Below are positions 25,301 through 33,600 of a stretch of DNA of 64,000 nt, in pieces. The stretch covers positions 26,730 through 90,729 of the forward strand of contig NZ_BMVM01000024.1 in NCBI RefSeq assembly GCF_014650715.1, read 5' to 3'. The notes beneath the pieces were generated by a model, which saw only the letters and a list, made by a program, of their open reading frames with translations, had not been told where the DNA came from and ran no database searches. Position numbers and translations under genes: made by a program. How positions within the stretch are numbered: the first letter of the stretch is position 1; the number at the start of each line of letters is the position of its first letter. This stretch comes from Streptomyces bluensis (lineage in GTDB: Bacteria; Actinomycetota; Actinomycetes; Streptomycetales; Streptomycetaceae).

Positions 25301-27603
25301 GCGACCTCAGCCTGCTGTACTGCTCGCCGACCATGGAACTCGGCGTCGACATCGCCACCCTGAACGCGGTCGCCATGCGTAACGCTCCGCCGACCCCGGC
25401 CAACTACGCCCAGCGATCGGGCCGGGCCGGCCGTTCCGGGCAGCCCGCGCTGGTCACCACTTACTGCTCGACGGGCAGCGCACACGACCAGTACTACTTC
25501 CGGCGACCCGAGCTGATGGTCTCGGGCAGCGTGACACCACCCCGCCTCGACCTGGCCAACGAGGAACTGCTGCGCAGCCACGTCCACGCGATCTGGCTCG
25601 CCGAGACCGGAGCTGCCCTCGGCCAGCGCATGACCGACTTCATCGACGCCGAGACCGCCGCCCAGGTGCCCGGCCAGCCGGTGCCCCTCCGGCTCACCGA
25701 GGCCATGCGCACCCAGCTCGACAGCGAGGCGGCCCGTCGGCGGGCCATCGACCGCGCCACCGCAGTGCTGGAACCGCTCCTCGACGACCTCCGGGCGCGC
25801 ACCACCTGGTGGTACGACGGATGGATCGAGGACATCGTGCGCTCCGCACTGCGCCGCTTCGACGAGGACTGCGAGCGCTGGCGTCGCCTGTACCGTGCGG
25901 CGCTCGCCGAGCGCGAGGAGCAGCATCGCACCGTAGGCGATCTCTCTGTCGATCCCAGCCGCCGCCGCATTGCCCAGGCACGCCGGGCCGAGGCCGAGAA
26001 CCAGCTGAAGCTGTTGCGCAACGAGGACAGCGAGGAGTCCTTCAGCGACTTCTACACCTATCGCTACTTCGCATCCGAGGGGTTCCTCCCCGGTTACTCC
26101 TTCCCCCGCCTTCCGCTCGCCGCCTACATCCCCGGGCAGCGGGGCGAAGGACGGCTGGGGCAGAAGAACGGGGCGTACATCCAGCGCCCCCGCTTCATCG
26201 CGATCTCCGAGTTCGGCCCCGGGGCGCTGATCTACCACGAGGGCCAGCGGTACGCCGTCGACCGGGTGCAGGTACCCATGGGCGCCACCCCTGGGCAGGT
26301 CGCCACCAGCGATGTACGGATCTGCGGCAACTGCGGTACCTGGTACGACCGTTCGGACGGGCTCGACCGGTGCGACGACTGCGAGGTGCCGCTCTCCCTC
26401 ACGCTGAGCCGGACCATGCTCCTGTCCACGGTGCACGCGTCACCAGTGCGCCGGATCTCCTCCGACGAGGAGGAACGCCTCAGATCTGGCTTCGAGTTGC
26501 TGACGGGCTACCAGTTCTCGCAGGACGGCGGACGGCTGGACGCCACCGCCGCGGATGACGACGGCCCGGTACTGACCGTCAGCTACGGCGACACGGCACG
26601 GGTCCGGGTCTTCAACATCGGCCGCCGCAAGCGGAAGCAGCCCGCGGACCGGGGCTTCTGGCTCGACCCGATCCAGGGCCGGTGGCTCAGCGCAAAGAAG
26701 GCGACTGAGATCCAGGAGGCATCGGCCGAGGACGAAGCCCTCAGCCCGTTCGCCTCCGCGGACCGCACCCTCCAGGTCATCCCCTACGTCGAGGACCGCA
26801 AGAACATCGCCGTGCTGCGCCTGGCCGAACCGGTCGACGACGAAACGGTCGCAGTCACTCTCCGCTATGCCCTGGAGCGCGGCATAGAGGCCCGCTACCA
26901 ACTAGAGGACGCCGAGCTGGACAGCCAGGACCTCCCGGACGACGAGCAACGCGGCCGGATGCTCCTCATCGAGGGCGCCGAAGGCGGGGCAGGTGTGCTC
27001 AGGCTCCTGCACGACGACTCCGAAGCCCTCGCAGAGGTGGCCCGGACCGCTCTGCGGATCATCCACGTCGACCCGGACGACGGCCGCGACCTCGGTCAGG
27101 CCCCGGGCGCAGTGGAGCGCTGCGAGCGGGGCTGCTACGACTGCCTGCTCACGTACAGCAACCAGCGCTTCCACACCCGTATCGACCGGCTCGTCGTCGT
27201 CCCCCTCCTGATGCGGCTGGCCGCCTCGACCACCCGGGGCGAGCGACAGGTGACGCCCGCCGCGCAACGGGCCCAGGCGCTCGCCCTGGCCACGGAGCAC
27301 GCGCGGGGACCGGTCGCCGAGTTTGTAGAGTGGCTGGGCCGCTCGGGCCACCGCCTCCCCGACGAGACGCACCCCGAGCGGTCCGGTGACTCGGCCCGGC
27401 CCGATGTCGTCTACCGCCTTCCGGGCGCGGACGTCGCCGTCTACGTGGACGAACCCGGCGGCTGGCATCTCGACCGGCAGACCGAGTTCCGGCTGATCGA
27501 CGACGGCTGGCTGGTCATCCGGGCCGGCGAGGGCACAAAGGAGTGGGAGAACGCAGTGCGAGCACACCCGGACGTCTTCGGCCCCGGACGGAGCATCCGA
27601 TGA
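22324..27603 (+). CDS. DEAD-type helicase with DUF1998/MZB region and possible C-terminal nuclease
   Basis: 1759 residues from the ATG giving MDVFGVHHNL, preceded by GGGGGAG. Domains in order: an N-terminal lead-in with SLVSVRDRDIQQHL and NPNFRSGGTVAELVDAGVL; RecA1 with Walker A TGTGSGKS (about 114-121), DEAD-box variant DELH (about 233-236) and SAT (GTSATMA); RecA2 with SPTMELGVDIATLN and QRSGRAGRSG (about 1000-1045); a zinc ribbon CGNC...CDDC (about 1335); and a DUF1998/MZB signature CERGCYDCLLTYSNQRFH (about 1600). The last 70 residues resemble a VSR/DUF559 nuclease (RPDVVY, VYVDEPGGWH, GWLVIR). Its stop overlaps the next start (ATGA). In DISARM, helicase DrmA and DUF1998 protein DrmB are separate; here both features share one chain. 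Related MrfA-type repair helicases are an alternative. Confidence 0.85.
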   Translation: MDVFGVHHNLISDYSAFTSSLVSVRDRDIQQHLDEEQARKARWPDPRISLNPNFRSGGTVAELVDAGVLHPMCRDYFRVKEHEEDPGSRTLTLHRHQRQAINAAGRRDSYVLTTGTGSGKSLAYILPIVNEVLRHPNPDGISAIVVYPMNALANSQEYELARYLQWGIPEADRRVTFARYTGQEDAQGKAAVLRAKPDILLTNYVMLEYLLTRPHEREELIGAAQGLRFLALDELHTYRGRQGADVAFLVRRLRDACAAPGLQCIGTSATMASAATFEDAQEKVADVASRLFGTTVRPGNVIGETLERSTDPVGYLALPAAQRRAALAAAVRRAAQEPQALSRDYSVLKVDPLAIWVEDSFGLVEDEKADGRLVRRTPVTVPAAAAVLSEDCGEHQETCHTAIEAVLRAGAKALHPQHRRPLFAFRLHQFLSKGDTVYTSLEPSGQRHLTSQYQVSVPTQRDKPLIPLAFCRDCGHEYLVVTREEGAAGQRFVARRDPEAPAEDGDGYLYVSEERPWPTAPDEFLGRLPDSWVETADDGSRSIVQARSGDVPREVRIAPDGTVLAGAAAGMGDGMRAWWIAAPFRFCLRCRVSHEQLRARDFAKLATFAAEGRSSAVSLISSSVVRSLRGQQDIDERARKLLTFVDNRQDASLQAGHFNDFAQVTQIRGALYRALAAAGPAGLRHDALPQAVEEALGLCMEDFARNPAAKYSQRESARSALRAVLAYRVNADLERGWRITMPNLTQTGLLRFEYTDLREIAADQECWQDAPAALAGDSPEHREYLARVLLDELRRSLAVDEPLLTQAGFDQLRRQSDAHLLGVWALPPKEPGVPSRVAFPGSGPKGAPSGEAIYLSGLGAYGRFLRRPDQFHQIPGLAGKRMSVADADAVIRGLLRVLETQGLVAIVREERDGSLGHQVRAAALRWLPGDGLAPEPDPLRKVSDPDAEPYVNAYFRDLYRDTASQLTGIEAREHTAQVPSDLREKREKAFRDGDLSLLYCSPTMELGVDIATLNAVAMRNAPPTPANYAQRSGRAGRSGQPALVTTYCSTGSAHDQYYFRRPELMVSGSVTPPRLDLANEELLRSHVHAIWLAETGAALGQRMTDFIDAETAAQVPGQPVPLRLTEAMRTQLDSEAARRRAIDRATAVLEPLLDDLRARTTWWYDGWIEDIVRSALRRFDEDCERWRRLYRAALAEREEQHRTVGDLSVDPSRRRIAQARRAEAENQLKLLRNEDSEESFSDFYTYRYFASEGFLPGYSFPRLPLAAYIPGQRGEGRLGQKNGAYIQRPRFIAISEFGPGALIYHEGQRYAVDRVQVPMGATPGQVATSDVRICGNCGTWYDRSDGLDRCDDCEVPLSLTLSRTMLLSTVHASPVRRISSDEEERLRSGFELLTGYQFSQDGGRLDATAADDDGPVLTVSYGDTARVRVFNIGRRKRKQPADRGFWLDPIQGRWLSAKKATEIQEASAEDEALSPFASADRTLQVIPYVEDRKNIAVLRLAEPVDDETVAVTLRYALERGIEARYQLEDAELDSQDLPDDEQRGRMLLIEGAEGGAGVLRLLHDDSEALAEVARTALRIIHVDPDDGRDLGQAPGAVERCERGCYDCLLTYSNQRFHTRIDRLVVVPLLMRLAASTTRGERQVTPAAQRAQALALATEHARGPVAEFVEWLGRSGHRLPDETHPERSGDSARPDVVYRLPGADVAVYVDEPGGWHLDRQTEFRLIDDGWLVIRAGEGTKEWENAVRAHPDVFGPGRSIR

Positions 27604-30600
27604 CATTCCCCGGCACCGGCTCGGCGCAGTCCACGACGCCTCGCGCACCCGGCGACCTGATCTCCGCCCGCGGCCGCGACTGGGTGGTGCAGCCCGGTTC
27701 GCCCGGAGGCCTGGTGATCGCCCAGCCCCTCGACGGGGACCGCGAGTTCGTCACCGCGCTCTTCCCGCACGAGATCGAGGACCCCGGCTTCGGCAGGCCC
27801 CGGGCCGTACCTGGAGAGGTCGGCGACTTCGCCTCCGCCGGACTGCTGCGCACCGCCCTGCGCATCGCCGCCAGCCACGGAGCGGGCCCCTTCCGTTCGC
27901 TGGCGTCCATCTCGGTGCAGCCCCGCCAGTATCAGCTGGTGCCGCTGATGATGGCGCTGCGCATGGACACCGTACGGCTCCTCATCGGCGACGACGTCGG
28001 TATCGGCAAGACCGTCGAAGCCGCTCTCATTGGCAAGGAACTCATCGAACAGGGCTCGGCCGGCGGCATGGTAGTGCTCTGCTCACCGTCACTCGCCGAG
28101 CAGTGGCAGAGCGAACTGCACGAGAAGTTCGGCATGGAGGCGGAGCTCGTACTGCCCTCCACCGCGGCCAGGCTCCAGAAGGGGGTGGAACAGGGGCAGA
28201 CGCTCTTCCAGAGCTACCCCTACACGGTGGTGTCCACCGACTTCATCAAGCAGTCCGACCGCCGTGAGGCGTTCCGCCGCACCTGCCCCGATCTGTTGAT
28301 CGTCGACGAGGCACACACGTGCGTCGGCGCGGGCACCGGGCACCAGCAGCGCTACGAGCTCCTCAGCTCCCTCGCCCGGGACGAGGACCGCCACCTGATC
28401 CTCGTCACCGCGACCCCGCACAGCGGCGACGCCCACGCCTTCGCCAAGCTCACCGGACTTCTCGACCCCGGCCTGAAGGGCCTCGATCCTTCGCTGCCCG
28501 CACACCGTGACCGTCTCGCCCGCCACTTCGTACAGCGTCGCCGCCGCGACATCAGGCACTACCTCGACCAGGACACACCGTTCCCCAGCGACCGCAAGCT
28601 GCGCGAAGTTCCTTACCAACTGGGCCCGGAATACGCCCAGTTCGTCCGGGACATCATCGCCTACGCCCGCGAGCAGGTCCGCCGCCCCGACGGCTCCCAC
28701 AAGCAGCGCCTCACCTGGTGGTCCGTACTGAACCTGCTGCGCTGCGTGTTGTCCTCACCCGCGGCCGCCGTCGAGACGCTGACCACACGCGCCTCGATCG
28801 CCGCCGCTCGCAGCGAGGAGGAGGCGGTTCGGATCGGTCGCGCGGCAGCCCTGGAACTCATCGACGACGAGGCCACCGAGGGAATGGACGCCGTCCACGG
28901 CTCCCTCCTCGACACGGACGACATCGGCGACGGAGCCCGGGGCCGCCGCAAGCTGCAGGCGTTCGCGGTCCGGGCCGAGGCCTTGGCGGGCCCGGACACC
29001 GACACCAAGCTGCGCACCCTCGTCGACGAGGTGAAGAGCCTCCTCGTCGACGGCTACGACCCGATCGTCTTCTGCCGCTTCATCCCCACGGCGGAGTACG
29101 TCGCCCAGCACCTGGCCGATGCCCTCGGGCGAAGCGCCCACGTCGACGCCGTCACCGGCAAACTGCACCCGGACGCCCGCCAGACCCGCATTGACGAACT
29201 CACCGCCAAACGCGGTCGGCACGTCCTGGTCGCGACCGACTGCCTCTCCGAGGGTGTCAACCTGCAGGACGACTTCGGCGCGGTCCTCCACTACGACCTG
29301 TCCTGGAACCCCACCCGGCACGAGCAGCGCGAGGGCCGCGTCGACCGCTTCGGACAGTCCCGTGAGAACGTCCGGGCGGTCACTCTGTACGACACCGACA
29401 CCGGCATCGACGGCCTCGTCCTGGATGTCCTCATCCGCAAGCACCGGGACATCGCCCAGCAGATCGGCGTTGTCGTCCCCGTCCCCGACGGCGGCGACGG
29501 CGTACTGCGAGCCCTGGCCAACAGCCTCCTGGTGCGCGGTCAGGGCGTCGACGAGCAGCTCACCCTCGACTTCGGCACCGACGAACTGTTCAGCCAGGCC
29601 AGGGAGCGGCTTCACAAGGAGTGGGACAGCGCCGCCGACCGCGAGTCGAAGGTCCTGACCAAATTCGCCCACAGCGGTCTGCGGCCCGACGAGGTCCAGG
29701 CCGAACTGGCGGCCCTGCGCCAGGCGCTCGGCGAGCCCGCCGACATCGCCGACTTCACCCGGGAGACGCTGAAGGCGCTCGGCTCGCCCGTACGCCCCGA
29801 CCCGCGCTCCACCGGGTTCACCGCCCCGGTGGGTCCGCTGCCACGCGGCCTGCGCCACGCGCTCGGCATCTTCGAGGACCCGGACCAGAGCGAAGGACCT
29901 GGAGCCGCCCCGGCGCCCGCGCGCACATCTGCGAAGGGCCGCGCCCGTACCGCGACGGCCCCACCCGAGCTCGTGTTCCGGCAGGACCTGCCGGTCGCGG
30001 CGGGCGAGCACGCCCTCTTCCGCGGCGACCCGGCCGTACGGGCCGTGGCCCGCTACGTCCTGGACTCCGCTCTCGACCCGAAACTGTCCGAGCACGACCG
30101 CCCCGCCCGGCGGCTCGGCGTCATCCGCACCACTGCCGTCGAGGCGCGCACCGTGCTGCTCCTTGCCCGCTACCGCTTCCGTCTGACCTTGCCTCGTCGC
30201 CGCACCGGCCCGGAGAAGGGCCGGCCTCACGAACTGGTCGCCGAGGACGCCCAGCTGCTGGCCTGGCGCGCCGCTGAGGACGGCACCCGCGAATGGCTCA
30301 CCGACGAGGAGATCGCGGACCTGCTGCGCGCCGCACCCGACCGCAACACGATCCCCTCCATGCGTGAGCAACAGATCGACCGGGCCCTGGAAGAACTCGA
30401 GGAGAAAGGGGTGGAGGAACGCCTCGCCGCCCACGGCCGAGAGGTAGCCGGCCGCCTTGAAGCCGCCCACAAGCGGGTACGCGAGGCCGCAGGCGAACGC
30501 GGCCGGGCACGCGGCGCCGCCGCGGTCCGCAATATCACCGCCGACCCGGCAGGCGAGCCTGACCTGCTCGGTGTCTACGTGTACGTCAAGCGCCCCGGAG

Positions 30601-30611
30601 GCTCCCGGTGA
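27600..30611 (+). CDS. DrmD-like SNF2 family helicase
   Basis: 1003 residues from the ATG in the ATGA overlap. The SNF2/SF2 helicase core shows Q-type PRQYQL near 108-113, Walker A GDDVGIGKT (130-138), DEAH (IVDEAHTC, about 236-239), SATPH as VTATPHSGD, and in the second RecA domain LVATDCLSEGVNLQ and HEQREGRVDRFGQS (about 543-590). The C-terminal 350 residues are family-specific, rich in charged helices. Length and layout match DrmD, the SNF2 subunit of class 1 DISARM. RapA-like ATPases are a more distant alternative. Role: ATP-driven DNA translocation or remodelling in the presumed defence complex. Confidence 0.85.
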   Translation: MTFPGTGSAQSTTPRAPGDLISARGRDWVVQPGSPGGLVIAQPLDGDREFVTALFPHEIEDPGFGRPRAVPGEVGDFASAGLLRTALRIAASHGAGPFRSLASISVQPRQYQLVPLMMALRMDTVRLLIGDDVGIGKTVEAALIGKELIEQGSAGGMVVLCSPSLAEQWQSELHEKFGMEAELVLPSTAARLQKGVEQGQTLFQSYPYTVVSTDFIKQSDRREAFRRTCPDLLIVDEAHTCVGAGTGHQQRYELLSSLARDEDRHLILVTATPHSGDAHAFAKLTGLLDPGLKGLDPSLPAHRDRLARHFVQRRRRDIRHYLDQDTPFPSDRKLREVPYQLGPEYAQFVRDIIAYAREQVRRPDGSHKQRLTWWSVLNLLRCVLSSPAAAVETLTTRASIAAARSEEEAVRIGRAAALELIDDEATEGMDAVHGSLLDTDDIGDGARGRRKLQAFAVRAEALAGPDTDTKLRTLVDEVKSLLVDGYDPIVFCRFIPTAEYVAQHLADALGRSAHVDAVTGKLHPDARQTRIDELTAKRGRHVLVATDCLSEGVNLQDDFGAVLHYDLSWNPTRHEQREGRVDRFGQSRENVRAVTLYDTDTGIDGLVLDVLIRKHRDIAQQIGVVVPVPDGGDGVLRALANSLLVRGQGVDEQLTLDFGTDELFSQARERLHKEWDSAADRESKVLTKFAHSGLRPDEVQAELAALRQALGEPADIADFTRETLKALGSPVRPDPRSTGFTAPVGPLPRGLRHALGIFEDPDQSEGPGAAPAPARTSAKGRARTATAPPELVFRQDLPVAAGEHALFRGDPAVRAVARYVLDSALDPKLSEHDRPARRLGVIRTTAVEARTVLLLARYRFRLTLPRRRTGPEKGRPHELVAEDAQLLAWRAAEDGTREWLTDEEIADLLRAAPDRNTIPSMREQQIDRALEELEEKGVEERLAAHGREVAGRLEAAHKRVREAAGERGRARGAAAVRNITADPAGEPDLLGVYVYVKRPGGSR

Positions 30612-33600
30612 CGACTCTCGCCCCCGATCACCTCCCGGCGAGCACGGCGGTACGCGTAGAAGGGGCCCTGCTCTCCGCCGACCTGATCAACAAGATCCGT
30701 TTCGGCGACAAGGAACTCCCCGGCGCCGCCCCCGCCGACTACGGCCTGCCGCGCGGTGTGCGCGTGGAGGACGCGGCCAGCCGCAAATGGGAGTACCTCA
30801 AGGCCACGTACGCCTCCTTCCGTGAGCAATTGGCGACGCTCGGCCCCGAAGCCGACTGGGCGAAGCTGACGTACAAGGAATGGCTGAGCGTCCTCCTCGA
30901 CGAGCTGGGCTACGCGGGCCGCACCGCGGTACCCAAACGGCCCGGCATCCTGGTCCCCGGCCGCGAGCCGGGCTCGTATCGCGTCAGCCACCTCTGGCAG
31001 TCCCACCTGCCCGTCCATCTGCTGCGCTGGGACACCCACCTCGACCGGGGGATCGGCAACGACCGAGCCCCCCAGTCGATGCTCCAGGAACTCCTCAACG
31101 TATCCGACAAGCACCTGTGGGCCCTGCTCTCCAACGGCAGGGTGCTGCGCGTCCTACGGGACTCCACCGCGCTCGTCGGCTCCGCGTACGTCGAGTTCGA
31201 TCTCGACGCGATCTTCGGCGGCGACCAGTTCGCCGACTTCCAGCTCCTGTACGCGATGCTCCACGCCTCCCGCTTCGAACTCACGGCCAAACCGGAGAAG
31301 AAGCGCCGTACGGCGGCCGTCGTTGAGGATGCGGAGGACGACGCCGAGGCCGAGGAGGGCACACTCGACGGAGCTGCGAACCTCGCGGACGACGTCGACG
31401 AACTGACCCCCGCCGACTGCCGCATCGAATGGTGGCGCACCTTCGCCATCGAGACCGGCATCCGCGCCCGCGACCGCCTGCGTAACCAGGTCAAGGCGGC
31501 TCTCGGCATCCTCGGCAGCGGCTTCCTTGAGGCCAACCCAAGGCTCGGTAAAGCCCTCACCCGTGGCGGCAAGGCGGCCCTGGACGACTTCCATCACGAA
31601 CTCCTCCGCCTGGCCTACCAGTTGGTGTTCCTGTTCGTCGCGGAGGACCGAGACGCCCTCCTGCTGCGCCCCCAGGACGACACCTCCCCCGAGGAAGCCG
31701 AGGCCCTGGAGGATGCCCGCGACCTCTACAACCGCTACTTCTCCACGGCCCGCCTGCGCCGCATCGCCTCTCGCAGGCTGGGCGACCGCAACACCGACCT
31801 GTGGGTCGGCCTGCGCACCGTCCTCAACGCCCTCGGCCAGGAGGGCGGCCTCGAAGCGCTTGCCCTCCCCGAACTCGGCGGCCTGTACTTCCGCTTCGAG
31901 GAGGAAGACCCCGAGTGGGTGGCGCTGCTGCCCGGCAGCCCCGAGCCACTGCGCGCGGCTGACCTGCCGAACGAGAACCTCCTTGCCGCGGTCAAGCTGC
32001 TCTCCCGGGTGTACGACCGCCAGGGCCGCCCCACCCGGGTCGACTACCGCCACTTGGGCGCCGACGAACTCGGCAGCGTCTACGAATCCCTCCTGGAACT
32101 CATCCCGCGCCACAACCCGGCGAAGAACGAGTTCTGGCTTCAGGACCTGGTGGCGGGCAACAAACGCAAGACCACCGGTTCGTACTACACCCCGTCCGTC
32201 CTGATCGAGAAGCTGCTCGACAACGCCCTCGACCCGGTCATCGAGAAGCACGCGGCCTCCGGCATCCCGGACGACCTGCTCAAAATTCGTTTCGTGGACC
32301 CCTCCTGCGGATCGGGGCACGTCCTGGTCGCCGCGGCCCGCCGTATCGCGCTGCGCTACGCCCAGATGTACGACGGCGAGCTGGAACCCGCGCCTGAGCG
32401 GATCCGCGAGGCGATGTCCAAGGTTGTCCGCAACTGCGTCCACGGCGTCGACATCAACCCCTTGGCGGCGGAGATCGCCAAGGTGTCCCTGTGGCTGGAA
32501 TCCCTCACCCCGGGTGAGCCGCTGGCCTACCTCGACGACCGTATCAAGGTCGGCAACGCCCTCCTCGGTACGACGCCGAAGCTCCTGGAGTCAGGAATCC
32601 CCGAGACGGCGTTCAAGAAGCTGGAGGGCGACGAGCCCAAGGCGGTCACCGAGGCGCGGGACCGCAACCGCAAGGAACTCAAGGGCGTCAAGGTCTGGGT
32701 CCAGACCCAGCTGGGCGAGCCCGCGACCCACACCGGTACAGCGACGGTACGCGTAGCCGCCGAGGAGGCCGCCAGACGCCCGGTCGGCAAGGGGCTCGCG
32801 GCCATCCGCGAGCTGGCCAAGCGGCACCGTGAGTTCGAGCGCGACCCGGAGCTCAAGCGGCTCAAGCGGGTCGCTGACGCCTGGTGCGCGGCATTCATCT
32901 GGCCCAAGCGCGCGGACGCGCCCGCTCCGATCACTACGGGGACGCTGGCCAAGCTGGAAAAGGACCAGTTGCTGGAGGGCATCCCGAAGCCCGAGCCGAA
33001 GATGGGGGAGGAGCCCGTCGAGGAGACGGACGAGGAGGTGGAGTGGCGGGAGCGCGCGGGCGAGCGTGAGCTGCGCAACATCGTCTCCCGTAACCGTTTC
33101 TTCCACTGGCACCTGGAGTTTCCCCGTGTTTTCCGGGTGGAGGACGGGGACGCCGAGGACGCGAACCCGGCCACGGGGTGGCAGGGGGGCTTCGATGCGG
33201 TGCTGGGGAATCCGCCGTGGGAGCGAGTGAAGATCCAGAAGAAGGAGTGGTTCGCCGCCCAGAACCCCTACGTCGCCGACGCGGCCACGGCGAGCGAGCG
33301 CGAAGCGCGCATCGGCGAGTTGCTCCGCACCGTAGACGAACACGGCCAGCCCATTGAGGCCGACCGCAAGCTCCACCGCGAGTACCTGACCGCCCAGCGA
33401 GAGTCCAAGGGCACGACCAACATGCTCCGGGACTCGGGCATCTTCCCGCTGACGGGCAAGGGCGACGTCAACACGTACGCCGTCTTCGCGGAGAAGTCTC
33501 GAATGCTGCTGGCCCCCGAGGGGGTGGCGGGGCTGGTCCTACCGACGGGCATTGCTACGGACAAGACGACGTCGGGGTTCTTCGCGGACCTGGTGGAGCG

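Noticed and set aside
22324..30611. Dpd (7-deazaguanine) system
   Set aside because: Both helicase types can occur there, but there is no dpdA/dpdB or queuosine-type gene in the island.
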